DNA of 64,000 nt from Acidobacteriota bacterium (GTDB taxonomy: Bacteria > Acidobacteriota > Holophagae > Holophagales > Holophagaceae). This document shows positions 1 through 10,477 of the stretch, in pieces (position 1 is the first letter of the stretch; every line of letters begins with the position of its first letter). The notes under the pieces are model-generated. The model was not told the origin of the DNA. It searched no databases and worked only from the letters and a program-made list of their open reading frames with translations. The translations under genes and the position numbers were made by a program. Location of the stretch: positions 62,001-126,000 of the forward strand of contig JAJYRN010000001.1 in assembly GCA_021794095.1 (NCBI GenBank), written 5' to 3'.

Positions 1-800
1 TCATCGGCATCACCCAGAGCGGCGAAACGGCCGACACGCTCGCCGCCATGAAGGAGGCGGCGGCCCGCGGCGCGCGCACCCTGGCCATCTGCAACGTCAT
101 GGGGTCCACCGCCACGCGCCAGGCCGAAGCCACCCTCCTCACCCACGCCGGCCCCGAGATCGGCGTGGCCTCCACCAAGGCCTTCACCACCCAGTTGGCC
201 GTCCTCACCCTCCTGGCCCTGAAACTGGGCGAGGCCAAAGGCACCCTGGATGGAGCCCTCCGAACCGGGCTCCTCCAGGGCCTGCGGGAACTGCCCGCCC
301 ACCTGGAGCGCATGAACGCCCTGGAACCGCACATCGTCCAATGGGCGCAGCGCTGGAAGGAGGCGGACGACTTTCTCTACCTGGGCCGCGGCCCCTGCTA
401 TCCCATCGCCCTCGAAGGCGCCCTGAAGCTCAAGGAGATCTCCTACATCCATGCCGAGGGCTACCCTGCTGGTGAGATGAAGCACGGCCCCATCGCCCTG
501 ATTGACAAGAATCTCCCCGTGGTGGCCCTCATGCCGCAGGACGCCCATCGGGAAAAGACCCTCAGCAACCTCCAGGAAGCCGCCGCCCGCGATGGCCGCA
601 TCCTCGCCCTGGTCACCCAGGGCGACCGGGGCCTGGACCGCATCGCCGAAGACGTGCTGGAGATCCCCGCCGTCCACCCCTGGCTGGCCCCCATCCTCTA
701 CGTCGTGCCCCTCCAGCTTCTGGCCTACCACATCGCGGTCCTGCGCGGCTGCGACGTGGACCAGCCCCGCAACCTCGCCAAGAGCGTCACCGTCGAGTGA
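1..800 (+). CDS. glmS: Glutamine--fructose-6-phosphate aminotransferase (isomerizing), C-terminal SIS domains; 5' truncated by window start
   Basis: Reading frame open from nt 3 ([19 protein letters not shown]...), ends [16 protein letters not shown] motifs [29 protein letters not shown]. Confidence 0.95.
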   Translation, partial: IGITQSGETADTLAAMKEAAARGARTLAICNVMGSTATRQAEATLLTHAGPEIGVASTKAFTTQLAVLTLLALKLGEAKGTLDGALRTGLLQGLRELPAHLERMNALEPHIVQWAQRWKEADDFLYLGRGPCYPIALEGALKLKEISYIHAEGYPAGEMKHGPIALIDKNLPVVALMPQDAHREKTLSNLQEAAARDGRILALVTQGDRGLDRIAEDVLEIPAVHPWLAPILYVVPLQLLAYHIAVLRGCDVDQPRNLAKSVTVE

Positions 801-843
801 GCCTCGACAGCCGCCCCCGTTCCGCTAGAATGGATCTTCACGC

Positions 844-918
<75 letters not shown>

Positions 919-1146
919 GCTAAAAGAATAAAAGGGGTCGCTTACGAGTGGCCCCTACCTCTATTTTTTCAACCCAAAAAGCGCTATCCCCGAAATATCC
1001 CCAAAATGCCCCCGTGGATCATCGAGGACTGGGGAGGACCGAGAGAACCCGAACAGCTCTCCCGAGTAGCCAACTGACGGATGCTGGATCCGACCGAGGC
1101 TTGCTCCATTCGTCCCTTCAACGGCGGCCATGCTGATGGAACGAGA

Positions 1147-1260
1147 TCAATCGGTCTCATCCGGTCTCTCGGGCGCGAGGCATTCGTCCACCGCCTGAAC
1201 CGGGATGATCACCCGCTTGCCACACCGGACAGTAGCTGTCCATCGCATCCAGCCATACAT
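1147..1260 (-). pseudogene. Fragment resembling a MerR/excisionase-type HTH (helix 2 plus wing)
   Basis: Minus-strand translation MYGWMRWTATVRCGKRVIIPVQAVDECLAPERPDETD*; the VRCGKRVIIPVQAVDECLA core resembles the 'VRiGrrvliPveAveryL' end of HTH_17/excisionase domains; in-frame stop close upstream. Confidence 0.35.
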
Positions 1261-1355
1261 GGATGGCCCAAGCTCAGGTCGGTACGCCGCCCGCCATTCA
1301 GATAGAAGACCAACTCATCCCCACCCGCTTCCGCTACGCTGGACCCTCTCCGACC

Positions 1356-4300
1356 ATGCTGAGCCTGACCTATGCCAACCGCACGGAGCGCCTCCTCGAG
1401 ACGCTGACGGAGGCTTTGCGCCAGGAACGGCAGGCCTTTGGAATGTGGGAGCCCATCCAGTTGGTGGTGCCCAATCCGAATGTGAAGCGCTACCTGCTGG
1501 ATGGCTTGGGAAAATCACTGGGCATTCTGGCCCACTTCAAGGTGAACTACCTGGATGGCTTGTGGCGGGGGCCTCTGGGACAGATGGATCCTCCCGTGCG
1601 GTTGTGGAACCGCCACGCGCTCCAGGGCGCGATCTTGTCCGTGCTGTCGCAGCCGGGCGCCCTGGAGACCCCGGACTTGGCGCCTTTGAAGCGCTACCTG
1701 GAAGGCGACGGGGCTGACCTGAAGCTCATGCAGCTGGCCGAGAGGGCAGCCGGCCTCCTGGAGGACTACAGCCTCACCCGCCCGGAGTGGGCCGTGTCCT
1801 GGGCCACGGGGCGGTCTGTCTCCGGTGCGCCGACCGACCTGGAAGCCTGGCAGCGGGGTCTGTGGAACCGGATTGTCGCTGGGGCGGAGGCGGGCCCCGA
1901 GCGCTGGACCACCCTCGCCGGCCTCCTGCGGGAGGGGCGTTTCGACCGGATCCCTCTGCCGCCTCGGATCCACGTCTTCGGGTTGAGCTATGCGGCCGAG
2001 GTCTATCACCGGGCCTTCGAGGCCGCTGCCAAGCGGGTGGATGTCCATCTGTACGCCCTGAACCCCTGCCAGGAATTCTGGGACGACCTCCCCACCGAAG
2101 CCGAGCACCGCCGCCGGAGCCAGCGGCGGGCGGCTCTGCCCGAATCGCAGGACGAAGCGGATCCCTACGCCCTCGAGACCGAGGCAGATCCCCTGCTGCT
2201 GAGACGCTGGGGGCGCCCCGGGCGGGAGAACGTCCGGCTGCTGAACGAGATCTCGGACTGCGACTTCCAGAGCGCCTTCCTGGAATCGGACCGCTCCACC
2301 CTGCTGCGCCGCGTGCAGGACGCCCTCCAGCACCGGGCGGCCTGCGAACCCGGTGAGCCGGATGGTTCCGTGCGCATCCTGGCCTGCCCCAGCCCGGCGC
2401 GAGAGGCCGAGGTGGTGGCCTCGGACATCTGGCGGCTGCTGGAGACAGCTCCCCCTGAACGGCCGCTGCGGTTCTCGGATATCGCGGTGGTGGTGCCTCC
2501 CAACGGGAGCCTGCGCACGGCATACATCGATCACCTGCGCACGGCCTTCGACACCACGGGTCGCATCCCCATGGTGGTGGTGGACGCCCCCTCGGCGGCG
2601 ATCGCCGCACTGCTGGACGGGGCCGAGCTGCTCCTGGATCTCCCCCTGGGCCGGGGCAGTCGCCGGGACCTGCTCCGGGCGCTGACCCATCCGGCCGTGA
2701 CGGCCCACTTCCCCGACCTGGACACGGGCGCCTGGGCCCGGTGGACCGAGGCCGCAGGCATCGTCCGGGGCCTGGGACCTGAGGATCTGGCGGACGAGGC
2801 CCTGGTCGAGCCGGGCTTCTTCCACTGGGAGCAAGGGCTGGAACGCCTCGCCCTCTCCGCCTTCCTGCCGGCCGATCACACCTGGTCCGACAGCGGATTC
2901 GAGCGCCCCTCTGCCCACGCGGGGGACGCGGCCTCCACGGCCGCCTTCGTGGATCAGGCTTCCGCCCTCATCCAGCGGGTGCTCGGCCTGCGGACCTTCC
3001 ACGGCACACCCGCGGCCTGGGGAGAGCGGCTCTCGGAGTTCCTGCTGGCCTACCTCGGCGGGGAGGATGCGGCCGATGCCGGGGGCCGCGCCAAGCTGAC
3101 CCAGGCCCTCCTCCGCCTGTCGTCCCTCGTGCCCCCGGGGCTGGAGTCGCCGGTGCTGAACTACCGGCAGGCCCGCGAGTTGGCCAACCAGGCCCTCGCC
3201 GGCATCCGGGGCGAAGCCGGCGGCCGCCCCCACCAGGGCGTGGTGGTCGGCAGCTATGCGCCCATGCGGGCCCTGCCCTTCCGCGCCGTCATCCTCATGG
3301 GGCTCGGGGAGGGCCAGTTCCCGTCGCCCGAGGAGCGGCAGCCCCTCGATCTGCGCAACGCCAAGCGCAAGCCGGGCGATGTCGGGGCGGCCGAGCGGGA
3401 CCGGTATCTCTTCCTGGAGATGCTGCTGGGGGCCCGCGAGAGCCTGCGCCTGACCTATCCCACCGAGGATCCCGTCAGCAAAGAGGAGCGGCTCCCCTCC
3501 AGCCTGGTTCAGGACTTCATCCAGTCCATCGCGCCCCTCACCCTGGCGGACCTTCAGGAGCGCCACCCCCGCTACCGGTTCGACGAGGCCTACTTCCCCG
3601 CGGCAGGATCCACGGGCCTCCGGTCGCTGGCCCCTTCCGCGCATCGCGAGGCCCAGGCCCAGGCCGCCGGGAAGCTGCTGGCCGCCTCGATCCTGGGAAT
3701 GGAAGACCGGCCCTGGTCCTCGTTACCTTTGCCGGAGCCCATCCGGAAGGATCTCGATGCCCTGGTCGTCCCCTGCCCCACGCCCTCCGACCGGAGCCTC
3801 CCCAAGACCCTGACCCTGCGCCTGGCCCACCTGAGGGCCTGGCTGGAATGCCCGGTCCAGGGCACCGCCAAGGTCCGGCTGCAGCTTCGGGACGAGGAAG
3901 AGGAGGTGGCGGAGCTGGAGGAAGAAGCCCTCGGCACCTCGGCCCTGCACCGAGCCCTGCTCCGCAGGGAAGCCCTCCTGAGGGTGGCCCGCCAGGGCCA
4001 GGATCCGGAAGCGGCCTACCACGAGGCCCGGCGGGCCCTCCAGCGCGCCGGCCAGGCCGCGCCGGGGATCTTCGGGCAGGCCGAGGTCCAGGAGGATCTC
4101 GAGCTTCTCAGGCAGCAGGCGAAGGCCCTCCGGGGCGAGAGCATCCGCCTCGTGCGATTCGGCCCCTCCATGAGCCTGGAGGAGGATGCCGACGAGGTCC
4201 GGCCGCCCCTGGAGCTCGCTGTCCCCGTGCATGGCGAGACGCTGAAGGTCCGGCTTGTGGGCTCCCTGCAACCCCAAGTGAAGGAAGCCAGCCTCTTCCT

Positions 4301-4802
4301 CCTGAAGCAGGCCGGGGTGAAGCCGAAGGGCGGCCTGGCGGACGCCTTCAAGGGCAAGCTGCTCCGGGCCTACCTGGACCAGCACCTGCTGGCCGCAGCC
4401 TCGGACGGGGAGATTGCCCACGCGGCCCTCGGCCTCGCCGGCTTGTCCGAAAAGGGCAAGCAACCCGGCGCCTACCGGAGCTTCGTGCCCTTCTCACCGC
4501 TTGATCCAGCCACTGCCAGGGCCCGGCTCACGGCCTGGATCACCGAACTGCTGGAAACCGCGGAGCCTGGCTTGCTCCCCATCGAGGCCCTGCTGGAAAA
4601 GCCGGTGTGGAACGCGGCAGACCTCCAGCAATGGGTGCTCGATCAGGCGGAAAACGACCGGAGCTTCGCCGCCTTCAAGACCGGCCCCCTCCGCCGCGCC
4701 GAGCGCTTCGACCCCGATCCCGATCCAGCGAGCACCGCCGAGCGGCGGCTGGGCGACTTCCTCCACCAGGCGGTGACCGGCACCACGGAGGAGGTCGAAT
4801 GA
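1356..4802 (+). CDS. recC: Exodeoxyribonuclease V gamma subunit (RecC)
   Basis: Start MLSLTYANRTERLLETLTEALR chosen over the ORF's upstream ATG at 1263; RecC-like architecture, followed by recB and recD. Confidence 0.9.
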   Translation: MLSLTYANRTERLLETLTEALRQERQAFGMWEPIQLVVPNPNVKRYLLDGLGKSLGILAHFKVNYLDGLWRGPLGQMDPPVRLWNRHALQGAILSVLSQPGALETPDLAPLKRYLEGDGADLKLMQLAERAAGLLEDYSLTRPEWAVSWATGRSVSGAPTDLEAWQRGLWNRIVAGAEAGPERWTTLAGLLREGRFDRIPLPPRIHVFGLSYAAEVYHRAFEAAAKRVDVHLYALNPCQEFWDDLPTEAEHRRRSQRRAALPESQDEADPYALETEADPLLLRRWGRPGRENVRLLNEISDCDFQSAFLESDRSTLLRRVQDALQHRAACEPGEPDGSVRILACPSPAREAEVVASDIWRLLETAPPERPLRFSDIAVVVPPNGSLRTAYIDHLRTAFDTTGRIPMVVVDAPSAAIAALLDGAELLLDLPLGRGSRRDLLRALTHPAVTAHFPDLDTGAWARWTEAAGIVRGLGPEDLADEALVEPGFFHWEQGLERLALSAFLPADHTWSDSGFERPSAHAGDAASTAAFVDQASALIQRVLGLRTFHGTPAAWGERLSEFLLAYLGGEDAADAGGRAKLTQALLRLSSLVPPGLESPVLNYRQARELANQALAGIRGEAGGRPHQGVVVGSYAPMRALPFRAVILMGLGEGQFPSPEERQPLDLRNAKRKPGDVGAAERDRYLFLEMLLGARESLRLTYPTEDPVSKEERLPSSLVQDFIQSIAPLTLADLQERHPRYRFDEAYFPAAGSTGLRSLAPSAHREAQAQAAGKLLAASILGMEDRPWSSLPLPEPIRKDLDALVVPCPTPSDRSLPKTLTLRLAHLRAWLECPVQGTAKVRLQLRDEEEEVAELEEEALGTSALHRALLRREALLRVARQGQDPEAAYHEARRALQRAGQAAPGIFGQAEVQEDLELLRQQAKALRGESIRLVRFGPSMSLEEDADEVRPPLELAVPVHGETLKVRLVGSLQPQVKEASLFLLKQAGVKPKGGLADAFKGKLLRAYLDQHLLAAASDGEIAHAALGLAGLSEKGKQPGAYRSFVPFSPLDPATARARLTAWITELLETAEPGLLPIEALLEKPVWNAADLQQWVLDQAENDRSFAAFKTGPLRRAERFDPDPDPASTAERRLGDFLHQAVTGTTEEVE

Positions 4803-7800
4803 GCCCGGTCCGCTACCCCAAGCCGGCCGCCTTCCCGGACCTGGAGCCGAAGCACTGGGTGCTGGAGGCCAGCGCCGGGACCGGGAAGACCTTCACCCTG
4901 GAGCACCTGGTCGTGGACCTGGTGCTGACTGCCGGCCTGCCCCTTGAGCAGATCGTCATCGTTACCTTCACCGAGGCCGCGGCCCTGGAACTGCGCCGAC
5001 GCATCCGCCAGAAGCTCCAGGAGCTGCGGGACCTCCAGGAGGATCACTTCAAGCCCGGCCGCGCCCACTGGGAGCTCGACGACCCGGCCCGGGCGAAGCT
5101 GGACGCCGCGCTCCAGGCCTTCGACCGCACCGTGATCTCCACCATCCACGCCTTCTGCCAGAAGGTGCTCCAGGATGCGGCCTTCGAGACCGGCCGCCTG
5201 TTCCGCCAGACGCGGATGGCCGAAGGCGAGCTCTTCGCGGAGGTCTTCAAGGACCACCTGCGCACCGCCTTCTGCGCCACCGAAGCCGATCAGGCGTTTC
5301 TGCTGGAGGCCCTGGAGCAGATCGGATCCCCGGAAGATCTGGAGAAACTCCTCAGGGACGCCTGGGGCACGCGCGCGACCCTGGTGCCCAACGAGCATCA
5401 GCTGGCCCGGGCCCGGGCGGCGGTCAGGGCCTTCCCGATGGCGGACCTGGCCAAGGCAGAAGTCCTTCAGGCCGCGTACGGCAAGCGCTCCTCCAACACT
5501 GCGCTGGGACGATTCGCCATCCTGGCCCGCGCCCTGTCCTCCCTCCAGGCTCAGGAGACCTTGAGCGGCTGGGATCAACTCATCAGCCTGGATCTGTTCG
5601 AGGGCGCCTCGGCCGGGGCCTGGGCCAAGGCGGTGTGGGAAGATTCGATTCCCGCTGGCCCTGCCACGCGCATCCGGGACGGCCTCACGGCGCTGAAGGC
5701 CACCCTTCCCACGCTGGAGAGCGTGATCGTCCATCGGCTGTTGCCGCCCCTCCAGGCGGCGATGGAGACCCGGAAAGCCTCCGAGGGGATCTTCGATTTC
5801 AACGACATGATTGACCAGGTGGCCGAGGGCGTGAAGAACCCCGATCTGGTGGCCCGCCTCCAGGCGCGCTACCGGGCGGCCCTCATTGACGAATTCCAGG
5901 ACACGGACGGCCGCCAGTGGGAGATCTTCCACCGGCTGTTCCACGGCCCGGACCACCGCCTCGTCCTCGTGGGCGATCCGAAACAGGCCATCTACGACTT
6001 CCGCGGCGGCGACCTGCCCACCTACTTCGAGGCGCGGAAGACCCTCCTGGAATCCGGTGGGGCGCGGCTCGCCCTCCAGCAGAACTTCCGCTCTTCAGAA
6101 GCGCTGATCGAAGCCGTGAACACGGTCCTGGCCCCGGAAGGCGGGTTCTTCTCGGCGCCGAACGAGTATCCGGAGCCCGTCTCGGCCGGGCTGAAGCCCC
6201 GCCTCGTGAGCCCGGACGGCGACCTGCCGCCCCTGAGGCTGCTGGAGGTCCCGGTGGCAGGGCCCGTGGGCCGGCTCCGGACGCAGATCGCCGCAGGCAT
6301 CGCCGCCGTGTTCCGCGACCTCATTGACCGCGGGACCACGTTCCATTCCGGCACCTCGGAACCGCCCCGCCTCCTCCACCCGGGGGACCTGATGGTGCTG
6401 ACCCACACGGGCAGCGAATCCCGGCTCATGGCCAAGGCCCTACGGGAGGCCGGTCTCCCGTCGGCGTTCTTCAAGGCGGATGGGCTGTTCCAGACGCGGG
6501 AGGCCTTCGAATGGAAGGATCTCCTCGGCGGGATCCTGCGCCCCGACGATCCGGATGCGCGGGGCCGGGCGCTGCTCACGCGGTTCTTCGGCTTCGGGAT
6601 CGCGGAAGCCGAAGCCTGCCTCGACCTGCCCGCGGGCCATCCCGTCCTTGTGCGGCTGGAACGCTGGCGGGAGCTGGCGCACCAGCGACGCTACCCCCGC
6701 CTGTTCAACGCCATCCTCGAGGAAAGCGGGATCATCCCGCGCCTCCTGATCACGGAGCGGGGCGATCGGTCCCTCACCAACCTGCACCACCTCATTGAGC
6801 AGTTGCTGACGGAAGCCACCGCATCCCACCTCGATCCCGAGGACCTGCTCCTGCGGCTGGGGCGCTGGATCCGCGAGGAGGATCTCCCCACCCTCGACGC
6901 CGAACCCGGCATCCAGCGGGCCGAGGGACAGGCCCAGGCCGTACGCCTCCTGACCATCCACAAGGCCAAGGGCCTGGAAGCGCCGGTGGTGGCCCTGTTC
7001 GGCGGCTACAGCGAAAACCAGCTCGCGAAGACCGGGAAGGTCCACCGCTTCCACGACGCCGCGAACGCCCGGTGCGCCTACCTTGGGCCGCGAACCGCCA
7101 TGCCGGATGCGATCAAAGGGCTGGCCAGGGCCGATGCCGACCGGGAGGACGAGCGGCTGTTGTATGTGGCGATCACTCGGCCCAAGGTGCACCTGGTGAT
7201 GCCTGTGTTCACCCTGGGCTCCGAGCCGCCAGATCCGAGGGGATCTTTCGACCCCAAGGGCCATCCCAAGGGCCGCCACGACCGCCTCAACCGGCGCGTC
7301 AGGGCTCTGCTGGAGGCCGAGCCGGATACCTGGGGCGCCTGGACGACCCCCCTTCCGGCCCCGGCCCACGCCCTCCCCGAAGGACCTGCACCCACCCCGC
7401 CGGCGCAGCTCCAGCTCCCTCCCGCCCCGCCCTCCCCCGATTTCCCGGGCCTCGCCCGGCGGGGGCGCCCCCTGCAGCTCCACTCCTTCACCTCCCTGGC
7501 CCGGGCCTTCGGGGGGGAAACCCAGCGCGCTGCCAGCCAGGACGAGGACGCGCGAGCCGACGAAGTGCAGGCGCCGCGGCTGCAGCGGCCAGTCGGCGGC
7601 CTTCCCGGCGGTACCGCCACGGGCACGGCGCTGCATGAGCTGCTCGAACGCCTCCCCACCGGGAAGACCGGCGCCCTGGCTCCCGACGCATGGCGGGAGG
7701 CCTTCCTGCCGCTGGCTGCGGAATGCCTGCGCGGCCAGGGTCTGAGTCCTGCCCTGGCTGGAGAGGCCCTCCGCCTGGCCTGGACAGCCCTGACCACGGA

Positions 7801-8269
7801 GGTCCACCTGCCCGGGGGGCCTGTGGCGCGGCTGGACGACCAGGTGAAGCGCCTTCCCGAAATGGCCTTCCAGATGCCCTTCCCGAACCACCCCGACGGC
7901 CTCGAGGGCTCGCTGGACCTCCTGTTCGAGTGCGAAGGCCGGATCTACGTCCTCGATTGGAAGACCAACAGCCTTGAGGGCGGCGACTACGGCCCGGAAG
8001 CGCTCGATCGAACCATGGCCGCCCACTACGACCTGCAGGTGCGTATCTACACCCTCGCCGCCCTGGCCTACGCGGAGATCCACGATGAGGCCGCCTTCAA
8101 GGAGCGGTTCGGCGGAGCGGTGTATGTGTTCCTCCGCGGCCTGCCGGCCGGGGGGATCTGGACGCGCCGGCCCAGTTGGGAGGAGGTCCAGGCCTGGCGG
8201 CGGGAGCTCGGGGCCATGCGCATCGAGGAACTGGCCCTGAGCCGCATGGAGCGGGGGATGCATGGCTGA
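4799..8269 (+). CDS. recB: Exodeoxyribonuclease V beta subunit (RecB)
   Basis: ATGA overlap with recC; Walker A EASAGTGKTFTLEHLVVDL; UvrD motifs (DEFQDTDGRQWEIF, VGDPKQAIYDFRGGD, LTIHKAKGLEAPVV); C-terminal nuclease motif LDWKTN. Confidence 0.95.
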   Translation: MSPVRYPKPAAFPDLEPKHWVLEASAGTGKTFTLEHLVVDLVLTAGLPLEQIVIVTFTEAAALELRRRIRQKLQELRDLQEDHFKPGRAHWELDDPARAKLDAALQAFDRTVISTIHAFCQKVLQDAAFETGRLFRQTRMAEGELFAEVFKDHLRTAFCATEADQAFLLEALEQIGSPEDLEKLLRDAWGTRATLVPNEHQLARARAAVRAFPMADLAKAEVLQAAYGKRSSNTALGRFAILARALSSLQAQETLSGWDQLISLDLFEGASAGAWAKAVWEDSIPAGPATRIRDGLTALKATLPTLESVIVHRLLPPLQAAMETRKASEGIFDFNDMIDQVAEGVKNPDLVARLQARYRAALIDEFQDTDGRQWEIFHRLFHGPDHRLVLVGDPKQAIYDFRGGDLPTYFEARKTLLESGGARLALQQNFRSSEALIEAVNTVLAPEGGFFSAPNEYPEPVSAGLKPRLVSPDGDLPPLRLLEVPVAGPVGRLRTQIAAGIAAVFRDLIDRGTTFHSGTSEPPRLLHPGDLMVLTHTGSESRLMAKALREAGLPSAFFKADGLFQTREAFEWKDLLGGILRPDDPDARGRALLTRFFGFGIAEAEACLDLPAGHPVLVRLERWRELAHQRRYPRLFNAILEESGIIPRLLITERGDRSLTNLHHLIEQLLTEATASHLDPEDLLLRLGRWIREEDLPTLDAEPGIQRAEGQAQAVRLLTIHKAKGLEAPVVALFGGYSENQLAKTGKVHRFHDAANARCAYLGPRTAMPDAIKGLARADADREDERLLYVAITRPKVHLVMPVFTLGSEPPDPRGSFDPKGHPKGRHDRLNRRVRALLEAEPDTWGAWTTPLPAPAHALPEGPAPTPPAQLQLPPAPPSPDFPGLARRGRPLQLHSFTSLARAFGGETQRAASQDEDARADEVQAPRLQRPVGGLPGGTATGTALHELLERLPTGKTGALAPDAWREAFLPLAAECLRGQGLSPALAGEALRLAWTALTTEVHLPGGPVARLDDQVKRLPEMAFQMPFPNHPDGLEGSLDLLFECEGRIYVLDWKTNSLEGGDYGPEALDRTMAAHYDLQVRIYTLAALAYAEIHDEAAFKERFGGAVYVFLRGLPAGGIWTRRPSWEEVQAWRRELGAMRIEELALSRMERGMHG

Positions 8270-10160
8270 GCGCACGGCTCACACCGTCCGCCCCCTGGGC
8301 GATCCGAAAGCCTGGCGGGAGACCCTCGTCCGTCTGGGCCATGGCCCGGAACTCCTGACCCTGGCCGAGACCTTCGCGGGCATCCCGCCGGGCCTCGATG
8401 GGCACGACCGCGAAGCCCTCATCCTGGTGGCCCTGCTGGTGCTGCTCTCCACCCAGGATGGCCACACCCGCCTGCCGCTCACCGGAGCCGGAGGCGAGGA
8501 GGTTCAGGCGCGGCTGGCCCTCTTCACCGGGGCGGAGGTGGCTCTGTCTGATCTCCTGGACCGCCCGTCCCTCGCAGTGGCCTTCGGAGCCCCCGAGGCA
8601 CCCGTCCGCCCCTTTGTGCGAGCGCAGGCTTGGCTCGCTTCCGCTCGGCTGCAGGCGGCAGAGACGCGTCTGGCGGCGGCCATCCGGGCGCGGACGGTCG
8701 CAGATCCCGTTGGGGAGACATTACAAGCAGATTTAGGGAATCTGCTCGATGCGCCGGTCCTGCTCTCCGGGGAACAGCGCCAGGCGGTACGCCAGGCCAT
8801 CCGGGCGCCGTTCACCCTGCTCACCGGCGGGCCCGGCACCGGGAAGACGTCCATCGTGGTGGCCATTCTCCGAGCGGCGGTGCGCCTCGGCTTCGAGCCC
8901 GCCGAGATCGCCCTGGCCGCGCCCACGGGCAAGGCAGCGCAGCGGATGGGCGAAAGCATCCGCAGCACCCTGGGCAGGATCGCCTCCCCCAGCGAGGAGG
9001 ACCGCCTGCTTCTGGAGAACCTGCCCGAGCCTCAGACCCTGCACCGCCTCCTGGCCTTCCTGCCCTTCCGGCAGACCTTCCGCCATCACCGGAACAATCC
9101 CCTGCCCCAGCGCCTGGTGGTTGTGGACGAGAGCTCCATGGTGGGGCTGGAGCTGATGGAGGGCCTGGCGGGTGCCCTCGACCCCCAGGCCCGGCTGGTC
9201 CTCCTCGGGGACGCGGAGCAGCTTCCTTCCGTCGAAGCCGGCGCGGTCTTCCGCGACCTGGTGGACGCCCTGCCCGAGGCCACCCTCCGGCTGACCCACA
9301 GCTACCGGATGGATGCCGCCCATCCCGACGGCCGCTCCGTGCTGCTGGCGGCCCAGGCCCTCCGCGCCGGCGATGCCACCGCCCTGGATGCGGAGAGTGC
9401 CCTGGCCACGCGGCTGTCCATCGCCGACATCCAGGGCCGCGGGGCCGAGCATGCCGACCTGGACGATGCCTCCTTGAGGGTGTTCCTGCGGGCCTACCTC
9501 GAAGGGGAGATCCTCAACCAGCCCGGCTTCCGGGAGGCCTCCGACCGGACCTACCACCACGACGGAAGCGCCTGGGCCCCCGGCGATGAAGCGGCCCTGG
9601 AGGCCCTCTTCCGGGCTCACGAACACGCCAAGATCCTGAGCCCCCTGCGCGAGACCCCCGGCCTGCGCAGCGTGGCCGGCCTGAACCAGAGGCTCCATCA
9701 CCTGGTGGGACGGGAAGCCGCCGGTGCCCTCGACCACGACCTGGCCGTCTACGCCGGCGAGCCCGTGATGGTCACCCTCAACGACTACCGGCGCGGCCTC
9801 TTCAACGGCGACCAGGGTATTGTCGTCAAAGCCCGCCAGGAGGACGGCATCCATCAGGCGGTGGCCTTCCGGACCTCAAGCGGGTTCAGGCTCTTGCCCT
9901 ACCGCCCCATCCAACCCCAGCTCGAGCTGGCCTGGGCACTGACGGTCCACAAGGCCCAGGGCTCCGAGTTCGACCGCGTGGTTCTGGTCCTTCCGTCCGA
10001 GGACAGCCCCCTGCTGACCCGCGAGGTTCTCTACACCGCCCTCACCCGGGCCCGCACCGGGGCCACCATCCTCGGAACCAGGGAAGCCCTCGAAACGGGA
10101 ATCAGGCAAACCAGCCTGCGGTTCACCGGACTTGGTCCTGTACTAAGAAACGGGGCTTAG
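8262..10160 (+). CDS. recD: Exodeoxyribonuclease V alpha subunit (RecD)
   Basis: Overlaps recB end; Walker A LLTGGPGTGKTSIVVAIL, VVDESSMVGLELMEGL, C-terminal WALTVHKAQGSEFDRVVLVLP. Confidence 0.95.
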   Translation: MAERTAHTVRPLGDPKAWRETLVRLGHGPELLTLAETFAGIPPGLDGHDREALILVALLVLLSTQDGHTRLPLTGAGGEEVQARLALFTGAEVALSDLLDRPSLAVAFGAPEAPVRPFVRAQAWLASARLQAAETRLAAAIRARTVADPVGETLQADLGNLLDAPVLLSGEQRQAVRQAIRAPFTLLTGGPGTGKTSIVVAILRAAVRLGFEPAEIALAAPTGKAAQRMGESIRSTLGRIASPSEEDRLLLENLPEPQTLHRLLAFLPFRQTFRHHRNNPLPQRLVVVDESSMVGLELMEGLAGALDPQARLVLLGDAEQLPSVEAGAVFRDLVDALPEATLRLTHSYRMDAAHPDGRSVLLAAQALRAGDATALDAESALATRLSIADIQGRGAEHADLDDASLRVFLRAYLEGEILNQPGFREASDRTYHHDGSAWAPGDEAALEALFRAHEHAKILSPLRETPGLRSVAGLNQRLHHLVGREAAGALDHDLAVYAGEPVMVTLNDYRRGLFNGDQGIVVKARQEDGIHQAVAFRTSSGFRLLPYRPIQPQLELAWALTVHKAQGSEFDRVVLVLPSEDSPLLTREVLYTALTRARTGATILGTREALETGIRQTSLRFTGLGPVLRNGA

Positions 10161-10177
10161 GAGCTGGAACGGAATAA
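10156..10177 (+). repeat. Left copy of a 22-nt inverted repeat flanking the IS110 region
   Basis: cttaggagctggaacggaataa; its reverse complement matches 12018-12039 at 20/22 positions. Confidence 0.8.
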
Positions 10178-10188
10178 TCGTTGCCATC

Positions 10189-10333
10189 GTTGACGCCCAG
10201 CCGCGATGCATCCGCAGATATCCGTTCGTCTCGCGTATCGCCGTAGGCGATACCGAGAAGGAAGGGCCCGCAGGGCCATGTGGTTCATGGTTCAAGGGCC
10301 CTGACGCCGCGGGGCGCGCGGATGGGCGTCAAC
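10189..10333. repeat. Long imperfect palindrome with internal hairpins
   Basis: Outer arms gttgacgcccagccgcg (10189-10205) / cgcggatgggcgtcaac (10317-10333), 16/17; internal hairpin gtatcgcc-gta-ggcgatac (10235-10253). Confidence 0.75.
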
Positions 10334-10340
10334 CCTTCGG

Positions 10341-10443
10341 GCGCGGGGTGGCGGGCGGCGCGATCCAGCGTCGGCTTCGGTTCACGGAGTCCCGCTCCGC
10401 TGGAACCTCAGCCTCCTTGACTCGCTTGCCCGGCACCCCGCGC
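10341..10443. repeat. Second long imperfect palindrome, adjacent
   Basis: Outer arms gcgcggggtggcgggc (10341-10356) / gcccggcaccccgcgc (10428-10443), 15/16; inner tccagcg (10364) / cgctgga (10398). Confidence 0.75.
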
Positions 10444-10477
10444 GATGGCATTGCTGCTATGAAAATAGGACACGCAA

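Noticed and set aside
948-1305. Short plus-strand ORFs between tRNA-Val and recC
   Set aside because: No domain, no convincing ribosome-binding site, overlapping frames; treated as intergenic or scar sequence.
1515-8275. Very long antisense ORFs over recBCD (for example 1515..3644 minus 709 aa; 6440..8275 minus 611 aa)
   Set aside because: Shadow ORFs from high GC; repetitive G/R/P/Q/L-rich composition, no recognisable domain, fully opposite strong genes.
10189-10333. Long palindrome considered as an integron attC site
   Set aside because: Outer GTT...AAC polarity is opposite to the RYYYAAC...GTTRRRY arrangement, and no integron integrase or cassettes are present.
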